NCBI GenBank assembly: GCA_963972195.1
Contig: CAXATH010000006.1
Coordinates: 124,001-188,000, forward strand
DNA: 64,000 nt
Direction: 5' to 3'
From: Litorimonas sp963972195
GTDB taxonomy: Bacteria > Pseudomonadota > Alphaproteobacteria > Caulobacterales > Maricaulaceae
Shown here: piece by piece, positions 17,251-26,250 of the stretch
How the letters are laid out: every line of letters starts with the position of its first letter
How positions within the stretch are numbered: the stretch's first letter is position 1
Notes under the pieces: generated by a model
Database searches by the model: none
Told to the model about the DNA's origin: nothing
What the model saw: only the letters and a program-made list of their open reading frames with translations
Translations under genes and position numbers: made by a program

Positions 17251-18338
17251 GCAAAAACCTCGGGTAAATTTTGGTCAAACCACGCTTTGATGGGCGCGAC
17301 AGCCGGATGGGCCAAGTCCTCCTTGAGATGGCGTTTCACTCGCGGCAGAAGCGCTCGATATTGTGGTTTCCCAAATTTCAGATCAGCGCGAACAGGAAAA
17401 CCGAGAAGTTTTGTTCCCCGCTGCACACTCAACACAGAATAGGCCGCACGGAAGTCAATATCATCTTTCAGACCTGCCTTCTCGCAGAATCGTTTAATTA
17501 AATGATCCTTCAAACCCGGTGACACGTCACGCCGGATATCCGTAATCAATGACATCAGATCATACGCCGGATGAACAAAGAGTGCATCTTGAAAATCGAT
17601 CAACCCAACACTGCCGACGCCTGAACGCTCCGGCAGCCAAAATAAATTCTCAGCGTGGAAATCTCGGAGCCCTAATCCCGGAGGATGTGCAGCAAGATAT
17701 TTGAAGCTCTCCGCATAGAGGGCATAGAACTCCTCCCGCGATTCCCCTACAACTTCGCGGCCAAAATCCTTGGCGTACCAATCAAGACAGAGATCCGTTT
17801 CTGCCAATAGCGCGGCTGTATCGTAATCGCGAACGCGCCAGCTGGCCTCCTTAAACGTCATAGCCTGCGGAAAGGTAGATCGATAAATTGCGGCGAGCGT
17901 GTCTACCGCCCCTTCGTAAAGCGGCGTCTCAAGAGATGCATTCTTGGCAATGATTTTTGCAAAAACAGGCTCTCCGAAATCCTCCAATAACAATAAACCG
18001 TTTTCCAAATCTGCCGCGAAAATCCGGGGCGCGGAAAATCCCCTCTGGCCGAGCTCGTTTGCGAGGCAAGCAAAACTTTCCATATTTGGACCGGCCAGCC
18101 GGGCCAAAGCATTATAGCCCAGCTGCCGACGCGCCGCCACGCTTGCGCCTTCCGGCTCACCGGGCAGCTCCTCACTTTTTGGCGCGTTCATCAGGACCGC
18201 CATTTGGCCATTTTTTGCCAAGCGCTCATAACTCCGCGTGGATGCATCTCCCTGAATGGACACGCGAAGCGCCTTGTCCCATCCCGCATTTTTGAGAAAT
18301 CCAGATATCAAGGACTCGCGATCAAACATGGCGATCAT
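17247..18338 (-). CDS. amgK: Anomeric MurNAc/GlcNAc kinase (AmgK-like phosphotransferase)
   Basis: An aminoglycoside-phosphotransferase-fold kinase of about 363 residues. The catalytic loop LGLRDFHAENLFWLPE and the metal-binding SVGLIDFQDALFVHPAYD segment are clear; an N-terminal SIQGDASTRSYERL motif fits nucleotide binding. AmgK phosphorylates MurNAc at the anomeric position, feeding MurU, which is encoded directly downstream. I chose the ATG at 18338; an ATG at 18329 is equally possible, and an upstream frame reaches 18380. All overlap the end of tsaE, so coupling is likely. The same tsaE-amgK-murU-addB order is widespread in alphaproteobacteria. Confidence 0.85.
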   Translation of the reverse strand: MIAMFDRESLISGFLKNAGWDKALRVSIQGDASTRSYERLAKNGQMAVLMNAPKSEELPGEPEGASVAARRQLGYNALARLAGPNMESFACLANELGQRGFSAPRIFAADLENGLLLLEDFGEPVFAKIIAKNASLETPLYEGAVDTLAAIYRSTFPQAMTFKEASWRVRDYDTAALLAETDLCLDWYAKDFGREVVGESREEFYALYAESFKYLAAHPPGLGLRDFHAENLFWLPERSGVGSVGLIDFQDALFVHPAYDLMSLITDIRRDVSPGLKDHLIKRFCEKAGLKDDIDFRAAYSVLSVQRGTKLLGFPVRADLKFGKPQYRALLPRVKRHLKEDLAHPAVAPIKAWFDQNLPEVFA

Positions 18339-18783
18339 CCCATTCCGGACCGAGTTCAACGACTCTCCCTTTGGCTTCAAATCGAATATGAAGCTTTAAA
18401 GCATCTTCCGGCAAATACTCTCCAATCTTGTCAGGCCACTCCAAAAGACAGAGTGCCTCTCCAAACGCATCCATCAAACCTATTTCAAACACTTCATCGG
18501 GATGTTTCAGACGATAAAGGTCGCAATGCCACAGTTCATATTCGGGAAAATCATAAGTTTGAACAAGCGTATAGGTAGGGGATGGAACCTCTATTCCGGG
18601 CAGCTCTGCTTGTATTAAGCCGCGCACAAGAGTTGTCTTTCCAGCCCCTAAATCTCCGGTCAGCGCCACTGTGTCGCCTGCCCGCAAAGCCGCCCCGATT
18701 CGCGCGCCGAGACCGAGCATTTCTTGTTCATTTTTAGCCGTAATTCTTGTCACAACGTCTCTGATAACGGGTTGTAATATCAT
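18322..18783 (-). CDS. tsaE: tRNA t6A biosynthesis ATPase TsaE
   Basis: A 153-residue P-loop protein. Walker A GDLGAGKTTLVRG is at residues 43-55, followed by VPSPTYTLVQTYD and WHCDLYRLKHPDE, both typical of TsaE. It works with TsaB and TsaD to place threonylcarbamoyl on A37 of ANN-decoding tRNAs; tsaD is in this window at 55336. It is the first gene of the tsaE-amgK-murU-addB-addA-trxA unit and diverges from the ferredoxin gene, with about 50 bases between start codons. Confidence 0.93.
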   Translation of the reverse strand: MILQPVIRDVVTRITAKNEQEMLGLGARIGAALRAGDTVALTGDLGAGKTTLVRGLIQAELPGIEVPSPTYTLVQTYDFPEYELWHCDLYRLKHPDEVFEIGLMDAFGEALCLLEWPDKIGEYLPEDALKLHIRFEAKGRVVELGPEWDDRHV

Positions 18784-18833
18784 GGCAAGCCCTTAGATAA
18801 GAGTGAAGACTGACAGACAAAAAGGCCCGTTTC

Positions 18834-19151
18834 ATGGCAAAAATTCTTTTCACTGACCACGCCGGCACAACACGCGAAGTCGAGGCGAAGCCTGGCACCT
18901 CCATCATGGAAGCCGCCGTACAAAATATGGTACCTGAAATTGACGCTGATTGCGGCGGGGCCTGTGCCTGTGCCACCTGCCATGTCTATGTCGACGATGC
19001 CTGGCTCGGTAAACTGAAGGAAAAAGACGATATGGAAGAGTCCATGCTCGACTTTGCCGAAGGCGTTCAAGACAATTCCCGTCTGTCATGCCAAATTCTG
19101 ATGAGCGAAGAGCTGGACGGCATCAAAGTCACCACACCTGAGAGCCAGTAA
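18834..19151 (+). CDS. Adrenodoxin-type 2Fe-2S ferredoxin
   Basis: A 105-residue ferredoxin. Cys40, Cys46, Cys49 and Cys86 have the C-x5-C-x2-C-x36-C spacing of the adrenodoxin/putidaredoxin/ISC-ferredoxin class; Cys44 is extra. It carries electrons in the cytosol, either for Fe-S cluster assembly or to a monooxygenase such as a P450. There is no isc or P450 gene nearby to decide between these. In many alphaproteobacteria this type of stand-alone ferredoxin gene serves several partners. It converges with divL. Confidence 0.9.
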   Translation: MAKILFTDHAGTTREVEAKPGTSIMEAAVQNMVPEIDADCGGACACATCHVYVDDAWLGKLKEKDDMEESMLDFAEGVQDNSRLSCQILMSEELDGIKVTTPESQ

Positions 19152-19170
19152 TAATTTAATTCGCTAGGCT

Positions 19171-21621
19171 CTAGGCATTTCCGCCAAAGAGCTCCGGGTG
19201 CGCGCCGTCCGTAGCCGCTTCTTTCGGGAGGTAGCACGTCACATGCGTTCCCTGATCTTCCGCTGATTCCAGCTCGACCCAGCCGCCATGGCGGGCGACA
19301 AAACGTTGAACGAGCGCCAATCCTAATCCTGCGCCGCCGCGAGAGCTTTCAAAGCTTTGGAAAACCTGTGGCTGCCGCTCTGTCGGGATACCGACCCCAT
19401 TATCCTTGACCCAAATCATAACGCCGCCGCCGGGCGCTTTCTGGCCACCCAATTCAATATTGCCGCCCGGTTTGGTAAAGCGTAGCGCATTTCCGAGAAG
19501 GTTGTGCACGACCTGTTTCAACCGCGTCTCATCCGCGCGAATAACGCCGATATCTTCATCACAGCGTAGCTCAAGCGCAATTTTCGTATCATCGGCTTTG
19601 ACCGCCACGTAATCCAAGGCTTTGTCAAGCAGGTCGAATACGTTGACGTCGCCCAAATCGAGATCAAGCACATTGGCTTCGATCGCCGCAATGTCCAAAA
19701 TATCATCAATGATTTTTGCGAGATCTTCAGACGCGCTCTGAATAGCAAAGACATATTCGCTCTGCTTGTCACTCATTTCGCCGGCGCCGCCATTTTGCAG
19801 GAAATCAGCATATCCGGAAATCGTCGTAAGGGGCGTACGAAGTTGGTAGCTGACATGGCCGACAAATTCGGATTTCATGCGATCGGCTTCCTCCAGCGCT
19901 TGGGTGCGCTCTATCAGGGCCGCCTCTGCGCGGCGTGCAGACGTCACGTCATCCCAAGCGACGAGTGTCGCGCCGTCCGGCAAAGGCTTTGAGAGCCAAG
20001 TCAGCATTTTATCATCCGAGCGCTTAATCTCGCCTTCTACATGGCGGCGGATTTCCGGATTAGGGTCGGTTATTCGCCCGGCTAAATCCTGCCAGAAGGC
20101 TTTTTGATGATAGAGCGGCATACAGAGCTGCACAATGTCTCCGAAGCGGGGACTGTCTTTCAAATCCTCTTCGCTCAGGCTCCACATTTTTTCGAACGAG
20201 GAGTTATGAATCTTCAAGCGACCATCCGTCCCGAATACAGCAATACCTTCCGAAAGCTTATCCAAAGTTGCCTTCTGTACATTGATCAATGTGCCGAGCT
20301 GACTCTTAAGGGTCATGGCATCCGTCATATCGGAAAATAGCAGAGAAATACCGCCGTGAGGGTCGCGCATCCTGACCAAACGCAAGGTCCGTCCATCCGG
20401 CAACCCCCAAAGTTCTTCGGGCATCTCCTCCGGCCAGTCTGTGTAAAGAGACAATTCTCTCTCGCGCCAGGAATGGTAATCCGCCTGGGCCGGAATTTCA
20501 TTTTTATCGCGTAAATAGTCCAGCCAGTCACTGTGACGGGGGCGCCCTTTGAACCAACCTTCTTCCAGCTTGAAGAGATCCCGCAAGGCCCGGTTATGGA
20601 AACTGACTGTCTGGTCTGCTCCAAAAATAATGATGCCCTCATCCATTGCGTTGAGCAGCTCGTCATGGGCGCGTATGTGACGCGTCAGAGCTTCGCGCAA
20701 ATTATCCGCTTCGGCCGCATCCACCGCCATACCCGCAACTCCGCCATTGACCGGAAACAGGTTAACCGCGGTCGCACGTCTTTGCCCGCTGAAAATCAGA
20801 TGTCTGACATCCTCTTTCGGCTCATTGGTTTGCAGAACTTCCTGCACCTGTTGCGCCGCAGCGTCATCCAGATGGATTTGGGATTTGATCAAATCGCGCA
20901 GATCCTTCGCCCCGACTGCGGCGACATAGGCTGGATTGGCCCAAACAATCTGGCCGCTATTGGAAAGCCGCCAGATAGGAAACGGGGCGCGCCCCATCAT
21001 ATCTATGAAGGCTTTCGGGTCTTGCTCCGCCGTCAGCCGGGAAGTCTCGAATCGGGATATCGCAGAGCGTTCATCCTCTCCGCGGATGGACACATCTTCG
21101 AGCCAGAGCACAACTTGTCGTCCGGCCACACGTCCGGCCGCTTCGATAAGGTTGCCTTCCGGCAGAGAAATAGAAATGGAGAACGCTTCGCCTCTTTGGC
21201 GCAATCCTGTCAGATATCCGCGCAAGGTCAGGGCATTATCTGTCTTTGAAATTGTTTTATGATCGGCGAGGCTGTTCAAAATTCGAAACGGCAAATCTTT
21301 GGATTTCCCTTTTTCCGAAAACCGTAAAATAGATGCCAGCGCCGCCGGAGACCCGTAAACCTTGGGCTCACCCCACGGATTATTATCCTCAAACTTTATC
21401 GGCTTAGCTGTTTCATCCCAAACCAATACAAGCCCCGGATAAGCGCCGAAAATCAGATCAAAGTCCCCGATTTGCCGATCAAGGTCTGCCGCCTTCTCTT
21501 TCCATCCCTGTCCCGATTGCCCCGACGATAATACGGAGCGCAGGGCAAACAGCGATGCCAAAACAGCCAGAAGCACAGCCCCGAGCGTAACGATAAGATA
21601 GGGTGTGATGGTTTGGTCCAT
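19171..21621 (-). CDS. divL: DivL-like PAS sensor kinase with Tyr at the phospho-acceptor site
   Basis: An 816-residue membrane-attached histidine-kinase-like protein. One N-terminal helix (about residues 7-29) is followed by several PAS-like segments (around 45-190, 200-300, 315-430, 450-560), then a dimerisation helix and an ATPase domain (NLLGNALRFTKPGG; DNGVGIP; GLGLALVQRF). The H-box reads HVSYQLRTPLTT: Tyr592 stands where His is normally found. This is the hallmark of Caulobacter DivL, which works through DivK and CckA in the CtrA cell-cycle pathway. The final residues run to EAATDGAHPELFGGNA. Tyr at this site plus overall layout make DivL the best call. Confidence 0.82.
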   Translation of the reverse strand: MDQTITPYLIVTLGAVLLAVLASLFALRSVLSSGQSGQGWKEKAADLDRQIGDFDLIFGAYPGLVLVWDETAKPIKFEDNNPWGEPKVYGSPAALASILRFSEKGKSKDLPFRILNSLADHKTISKTDNALTLRGYLTGLRQRGEAFSISISLPEGNLIEAAGRVAGRQVVLWLEDVSIRGEDERSAISRFETSRLTAEQDPKAFIDMMGRAPFPIWRLSNSGQIVWANPAYVAAVGAKDLRDLIKSQIHLDDAAAQQVQEVLQTNEPKEDVRHLIFSGQRRATAVNLFPVNGGVAGMAVDAAEADNLREALTRHIRAHDELLNAMDEGIIIFGADQTVSFHNRALRDLFKLEEGWFKGRPRHSDWLDYLRDKNEIPAQADYHSWRERELSLYTDWPEEMPEELWGLPDGRTLRLVRMRDPHGGISLLFSDMTDAMTLKSQLGTLINVQKATLDKLSEGIAVFGTDGRLKIHNSSFEKMWSLSEEDLKDSPRFGDIVQLCMPLYHQKAFWQDLAGRITDPNPEIRRHVEGEIKRSDDKMLTWLSKPLPDGATLVAWDDVTSARRAEAALIERTQALEEADRMKSEFVGHVSYQLRTPLTTISGYADFLQNGGAGEMSDKQSEYVFAIQSASEDLAKIIDDILDIAAIEANVLDLDLGDVNVFDLLDKALDYVAVKADDTKIALELRCDEDIGVIRADETRLKQVVHNLLGNALRFTKPGGNIELGGQKAPGGGVMIWVKDNGVGIPTERQPQVFQSFESSRGGAGLGLALVQRFVARHGGWVELESAEDQGTHVTCYLPKEAATDGAHPELFGGNA

Positions 21622-21725
21622 GCGTGTTGGCGTCTTCCCTGCTCGCCCCGCGGTTAAGGCCGTAAATTAACCCCAAGCCTTAAGGGAGTTGGCGAATCTT
21701 GCAAAGAGGTATTCAACGCTAAATG

Positions 21726-23114
21726 TCAGGCGGCGTCTGAATTGGCCTGTTGTTTTATTACGTTTACGAGATCATCTGTCAGTTTTTCAACTTTTGCGCC
21801 GTCATCCCCTTCGGCCATGACCCGTATGAGCGGTTCTGTGCCCGACGCGCGGACCAGTACGCGGCCAGACGCACCAAAACTGGACTGAGCATCTTTAATC
21901 GCTGCCTGAACTGTCTCGGACGCAAGAGGCGAAGCTCCAGAATAGCTGACATTTTTCAATGTTTGCGGAACCGGTTCAAAGACGCTGAGCACCTCACTGG
22001 CAGGCTTATTTTTGCGGATTATTTCAGCCAAAACTTGCAAGGCCGATATCGTCCCGTCCCCGGTCGGGGTGAAATCCGTCATCAGGATATGGCCCGATTG
22101 CTCTCCGCCCAGATTATATCCGTCTTTGCGCATTCGCGCCGCCACATGCCGGTCGCCGACATCTGTTCGAATGAAGTCAAGATTCTGAGACTCGAAAAAC
22201 CGTTCTAGCCCCAAATTGCTCATCACCGTGGCGACAATACCCGGCTTGGAAAGCTGCCCTTTCTTATGCCAGCCTGACCCGATGAGACCGAGCAATTGAT
22301 CCCCATCAATGATACGTCCTTTCTCATCACACATAATCAAGCGGTCCGCATCGCCGTCCAAGGCAATGCCGACATGCGCGCCTTCTTTGACGACGGTTTC
22401 CGAGAGCAGCTCTGTGTGAGTGGAGCCGCAATCAAGATTGATATTCTTACCGTTCGGTGACACGCCGATGGGGATAACAGCCTCCGCGCCCAGTTCCCAT
22501 AATGTGTCCGGAGCGGTGTGATAGGCCGCGCCATTGGCGCAATCGAGTACGATTTTAAGCCCCGTCAGGCGCATGCGGCGCGGGAAAGTTGCTTTAGCGA
22601 TTTCGATATAACGGGCTTGCATGTCTTCATATCGTTTGGCGCGGCCCAGATTTTCCGGCTTGGCCAGACGGAGGTCAGGCCCGTAAAGCAGGGCCTCGAT
22701 TTCGGCTTCGGCGGAATTTGAGAGCTTGCGGCCATCCGGACCAAAAAACTTCAGTCCATTGTCGTGATATTTATTATGAGAGGCCGTAATCATGACGCCC
22801 ATATCGGCGCGCAATGTTCGGGTCAGGATTGAAACCGCAGATGTCGGTATCGGCCCGCAAAGCCGCACATCCATGCCGACTGATGTGAACCCGGCCACTA
22901 ACGCTGGCTCAATCATATAGCCTGATAGACGCGTGTCCTTGCCAATAAAAACGGTCGGGCGCGCGCCGATTTTCTCTTCGCGCTTTCGAAAGTATCGCCC
23001 GGCTGCCTGCCCCAATCGCATGACGCTTTCAGGCGTCATTTTTTCCGAATTGGCGAGACCGCGCACGCCGTCCGTTCCAAAAAATTTGCGCGGAGGAGTT
23101 TTATCTTGGCTCAT
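21726..23114 (-). CDS. glmM: Phosphoglucosamine mutase
   Basis: A 462-residue enzyme converting glucosamine-6-P to glucosamine-1-P for UDP-GlcNAc, peptidoglycan and LPS. FGTDGVRG is near the N-terminus, the phospho-serine loop MITASHNKYHDNG has Ser112, the metal site reads IALDGDADR, and the C-terminal phosphate loop is RASGTEPLIRVMAE. Length is standard. It is a single gene with its own upstream region; the next gene upstream on this strand is a TonB-like lipoprotein. Confidence 0.95.
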   Translation of the reverse strand: MSQDKTPPRKFFGTDGVRGLANSEKMTPESVMRLGQAAGRYFRKREEKIGARPTVFIGKDTRLSGYMIEPALVAGFTSVGMDVRLCGPIPTSAVSILTRTLRADMGVMITASHNKYHDNGLKFFGPDGRKLSNSAEAEIEALLYGPDLRLAKPENLGRAKRYEDMQARYIEIAKATFPRRMRLTGLKIVLDCANGAAYHTAPDTLWELGAEAVIPIGVSPNGKNINLDCGSTHTELLSETVVKEGAHVGIALDGDADRLIMCDEKGRIIDGDQLLGLIGSGWHKKGQLSKPGIVATVMSNLGLERFFESQNLDFIRTDVGDRHVAARMRKDGYNLGGEQSGHILMTDFTPTGDGTISALQVLAEIIRKNKPASEVLSVFEPVPQTLKNVSYSGASPLASETVQAAIKDAQSSFGASGRVLVRASGTEPLIRVMAEGDDGAKVEKLTDDLVNVIKQQANSDAA

Positions 23115-23234
23115 AAAAAGACGTCCAGCTCGTGAGTCGTTTAGATCTGTTAGAGCTATAGCGTAAAAACGGTATGAATGTGACTAATTTGGGGAAATCG
23201 CACTCTTAACATGCTTAAAACAATCAATTTCGAC

Positions 23235-23660
23235 TTAGCTCCCTAACGTCACGCTGCCGGCGCGGTACCTCAAAAGTACACGGCAGTTTAACAGCGGACC
23301 GACCGCCGGCGGGGCGAATGTCCAGTTCTCTACTGCCTTTTCCGATGCCTTATCAAACATACCATCGGGAACGGATTTCTCGACCTCCACATTTTGAGTC
23401 TGGCCTGCGGCGTCCACATCCAGCCGCATAATTGTCCAGCCTTGCCGACCGGTTCGATAGGGCCGCGAGGGATAGTCCGGCATTTCGAAGTGACGGGCGG
23501 CGAGCTTTTCTCCGCCGAGACAGTCATCCGGATTGGAATAGCCTTTGACCCAAGGGTCGGGTGGATATTGGCTAGCCGGTTCAAAGGGCTTCGATGTACT
23601 GCCGCAGCCGGACAAAACGGCCGCTGCCAAACTGCCTAGAACCAAATCCGAAATCCGCAT
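23235..23660 (-). CDS. TonB C-terminal-domain lipoprotein
   Basis: A 141-residue exported protein with a lipoprotein signal and lipobox LSGC (Cys at about residue 19). From about residue 55 it resembles a TonB/TonB-like C-terminal domain: DYPSRPYRTGRQGWTIMRLDVDAAG followed by VEKSVPDGMFDKASEKAVENWTF is split here by short gaps but follows the usual Y-P...G-V...F-x-V-D...G...A...W-x-F pattern. It lacks the Pro-rich spacer and inner-membrane anchor of true TonB. It lies 12 bases after the ptsH stop, so it may share the PTS transcript. Function is unknown; a periplasmic role at the outer membrane is likely. Confidence 0.6.
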   Translation of the reverse strand: MRISDLVLGSLAAAVLSGCGSTSKPFEPASQYPPDPWVKGYSNPDDCLGGEKLAARHFEMPDYPSRPYRTGRQGWTIMRLDVDAAGQTQNVEVEKSVPDGMFDKASEKAVENWTFAPPAVGPLLNCRVLLRYRAGSVTLGS

Positions 23661-23672
23661 GAGAAACCTTTT

Positions 23673-23963
23673 CTAATCCACTTCTCCGAAGCGGTTCTCT
23701 ACCAAAGCGGCAATGGCTTGGATAGCCTCGGGCGCATCCGGCCCTTGTGCGGTGACGGTTATCTCTTCTCCGCAGGCTGATCCGAGTAAGAGAAGCTCCA
23801 TGACAGAATCAGCTTCGACCCGTTCGGCGCAAACATCATTATGGCTTCGCACCCAGATCTGGGAGTGAAAGCGCGCAACGGTTTCCATGAATTTATTGGA
23901 CGCCCGGGCATGAAGGCCCCGTTTATTTGTCAGTTTCAGAGTGATTTGAGATGTTTGGCTCAT
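23673..23963 (-). CDS. ptsH: Phosphocarrier protein HPr
   Basis: A 96-residue HPr. The active-site motif KRGLHARAS has His18, phosphorylated by Enzyme I; Ser53 in ADSVMELLLL matches the position targeted by HPr kinase where one is present. No EI gene or sugar permease is encoded nearby, so this is the regulatory type of PTS usual in alphaproteobacteria. It lies 27 bases after the EIIA gene and follows chvG, the customary order chvI-chvG-(hprK)-EIIA-HPr with hprK missing. Confidence 0.92.
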   Translation of the reverse strand: MSQTSQITLKLTNKRGLHARASNKFMETVARFHSQIWVRSHNDVCAERVEADSVMELLLLGSACGEEITVTAQGPDAPEAIQAIAALVENRFGEVD

Positions 23964-23990
23964 GTCAAAACTCTCAGACCCCTCTGGCCT

Positions 23991-24395
23991 TTAGGTATCT
24001 CCGGCCAGAATCCGGGACGCAATGGCGATGTAACGCTGTCCGGCCTCTTTGGCCTTTAAAGATGCATCTTCCAATGTTGCGGTGCGGCGCGCCTCAGCCA
24101 ATTTTATGAGCATGGGCAAGTTCACTCCGGCAAGTACTTCTACTTCTCCGTCCCGGAGCATGGAAATGGCCAGATTAGACGGGGTTCCGCCAAACATATC
24201 TGTTAAAATGATGACGCCCTTATCCCGGCTGACTTTTTTCACCGCGCCGGCAATATCTTCGCGGCGATGCTCCATATCATCATCCGGCCCGATACAGACC
24301 GTTTCCACCGCTTCTTGCGGCCCAACAACGTGCTCTGTCGCCCGACGCAGCTCAACAGCGAGCTGACCATGCGTAACTATGACTAATCCAATCAA
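23991..24395 (-). CDS. PTS EIIA component, mannose/fructose (EIIA-Man) family
   Basis: A 134-residue EIIA-Man-like protein (often called PtsM or ManX in alphaproteobacteria). His9 in LVIVTHGQLA is the phosphorylation site; ILTDMFGGTPSNLA is the second family signature. With HPr it forms a phosphorelay without a permease and is thought to sense metabolic state. It stands between chvG and ptsH. The 118 bases upstream hold a TGACA/TGTCA inverted repeat (24461-24474). Confidence 0.9.
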   Translation of the reverse strand: MIGLVIVTHGQLAVELRRATEHVVGPQEAVETVCIGPDDDMEHRREDIAGAVKKVSRDKGVIILTDMFGGTPSNLAISMLRDGEVEVLAGVNLPMLIKLAEARRTATLEDASLKAKEAGQRYIAIASRILAGDT

Positions 24396-24460
24396 AGCAA
24401 ATACTCCGAAAATCGAAACTTTACCTAATCAAATAAAAATCATGCTGTGAAGATGAAAAA

Positions 24461-24474
24461 TGACAGATTTGTCA
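24461..24474. promoter_or_regulatory. Inverted repeat TGACA-N4-TGTCA upstream of the EIIA gene
   Basis: A perfect 5-bp inverted repeat with a 4-base spacer in the 118-base gap between chvG and the EIIA gene, about 65 bases before the EIIA start. It could be an operator of the local promoter; the binding protein is unknown. Confidence 0.35.
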
Positions 24475-24513
24475 TAAAAACTGCAAATTTCTGGGTGGAG
24501 TTTTTCGTTTTTT

Positions 24514-26250
24514 TTAATTGGGCCGAGGCTGTTGGCGCGGTACATCGACGACAAAACGCGCTCCGGCAACCTGTTGGCCGTCTGCAGCTATGCGGTTCTC
24601 AGCATGGATGCGGCCTTTATGCGCCCTGACAATCTGGCGACAAATTGCTAATCCCAATCCTGAATGGCTCCCGAACTCCGCGCCTTTTGGCCGCTGGGTG
24701 TAGAAGCGTTCAAAAACAGTCTCGAGATTGTCGGGCGGAATGCCCGGTCCGTCATCTTCTACCGAGATAATAACTCGCTGCCGGCCCTTTCTCTGTTGCA
24801 ATTCAGCCGAAATTCGAACCTCGCCGTCAGGCGGAGAGAAGGTCAGGGCATTATCGATTAGGTTACGTAAGACTTGCGCAAAAGGGGTTTCAAAGGCCCG
24901 AATGAAGACAACTTCTTCATCGGGCAAGCGGTTGTCATGCCGAACCACGGGCCCTTCCCCGGATCGGGTTTGCGCATAAAATTCGGTGATATTGTGTAGA
25001 ATCTCACCGACATCCAATATCTGCGCTGTTTCCCGCGCAAGGTTGGCATCCACTTTCGAAGCTTTCGAAATGTCCGTAATAAGCCTGTCCATCCGGGAGA
25101 CGTCTTGCTGTATAATATCAATGAGCTGATTTCTCTGATCCTCAGTACGGGCGACACGTAAAGTGTCCGAGGCAGAGCGCAAACTCGTCAGCGGATTTTT
25201 TATCTCATGCGCAACGTCCGCGGCAAAATTCGCAATATCGTCAATGCGCGAGTACAGACCCTGGGTCATTTCCCGCATGACTTTTGAAAGATCGCCAATT
25301 TCGTCTCGCCGGTTCGAAAGATCAGGAATTGCGTCGCGTTTATCTGAGCTTCTTGTCACCAGTTCGGCCGCGCGCGCCAGTTTGCGCATAGGTAGAGTGA
25401 TGAACAGGGTCAGTGCCAATGAGCTGAGAATCGTCGCCAGAAAAGCCAACCCGATGATCGGCGCCAATGCCTGACGTTCTGCCTGAACGATACCGGAGAC
25501 ATCATCGCTCTCTACGGTCACGACCCCTAAAACCTGCTGCACACGCTGAACCGGGAGGGACACAGTCACAATTAAATTATCTTCTTCGTCATAGCGCGGC
25601 CCCATAGCCGGGTCACCCGACAAGGCCAGCCTTACATCGCCGCGCAAATCACGCCGCAAATTATTCCTTTCGGCTTGGCGCCAGGGCAAATTATTCAGAC
25701 GCGCCGTGAACCAATTTTTGGTTTTATCTATCCATTGTTCATGAACGGGTTCCGGCTCGATTTCAGAGAGGATCGGATCAAGTGATCCAACGGAAATTGT
25801 CTCGTCCATACGGGCCGTGTCCGCAACAACTTCCCCTGACCTATCATGTAAACGGACGCGCCATCCTGCGGGAGTGTTAACACCTCGGAGTACCTGCCTG
25901 GCTCCGGGAACATCCAACTCTGCGGAGACGCCCTGACCCGTGGCTTGTTCGCCAATAACTGTTGTAATTGTGGCCGCGAGCGAGCGTAAATTATCAACTT
26001 TGGCATTGATCAATCCCGCCTCGAACCTGTTCATGGCGAGCGACCCGGAAATCAGAATAATCAGGCCAATTAGATTGGCGATAAAAATAACCCGCGTCAG
26101 CCGAGAGGCGAGAAGGGAACGACGCGGTCCAAAACGTTTGTGACGAAGCCGTCTCTCACGCAAACGCATCCGACCCGCTTTCGCGGGCCGTTTCTTGTCT
26201 TCGGGGGGCGTCTGCCCCTTAGGCTTCTTTATATTTATATCCGACACCAT
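24514..26250 (-). CDS. chvG: Sensor histidine kinase ChvG (ExoS)
   Basis: A 578-residue inner-membrane sensor kinase. A basic N-terminal arm precedes helix 1 (about residues 52-72), then a periplasmic sensor region, helix 2 (263-286), HAMP (about 287-340), and the H-box VAHEIKNPLTSLRSA with His348. The ATPase motifs are LIDNALTFSPPDG and DDGPGIPPDN, then SGLGLAICRQIV. ChvG responds to acid or envelope stress and phosphorylates ChvI. The ATG at 26250 overlaps chvI by 32 bases; an ATG at codon 28 (26169) is an alternative that removes the extra arm. Confidence 0.9.
   Translation of the reverse strand: MVSDINIKKPKGQTPPEDKKRPAKAGRMRLRERRLRHKRFGPRRSLLASRLTRVIFIANLIGLIILISGSLAMNRFEAGLINAKVDNLRSLAATITTVIGEQATGQGVSAELDVPGARQVLRGVNTPAGWRVRLHDRSGEVVADTARMDETISVGSLDPILSEIEPEPVHEQWIDKTKNWFTARLNNLPWRQAERNNLRRDLRGDVRLALSGDPAMGPRYDEEDNLIVTVSLPVQRVQQVLGVVTVESDDVSGIVQAERQALAPIIGLAFLATILSSLALTLFITLPMRKLARAAELVTRSSDKRDAIPDLSNRRDEIGDLSKVMREMTQGLYSRIDDIANFAADVAHEIKNPLTSLRSASDTLRVARTEDQRNQLIDIIQQDVSRMDRLITDISKASKVDANLARETAQILDVGEILHNITEFYAQTRSGEGPVVRHDNRLPDEEVVFIRAFETPFAQVLRNLIDNALTFSPPDGEVRISAELQQRKGRQRVIISVEDDGPGIPPDNLETVFERFYTQRPKGAEFGSHSGLGLAICRQIVRAHKGRIHAENRIAADGQQVAGARFVVDVPRQQPRPN

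Noticed and set aside
21655..21690. Two TTAA boxes upstream of divL as a CtrA site
   Set aside because: The spacer is 9 bases rather than 7, so it does not fit the CtrA motif.
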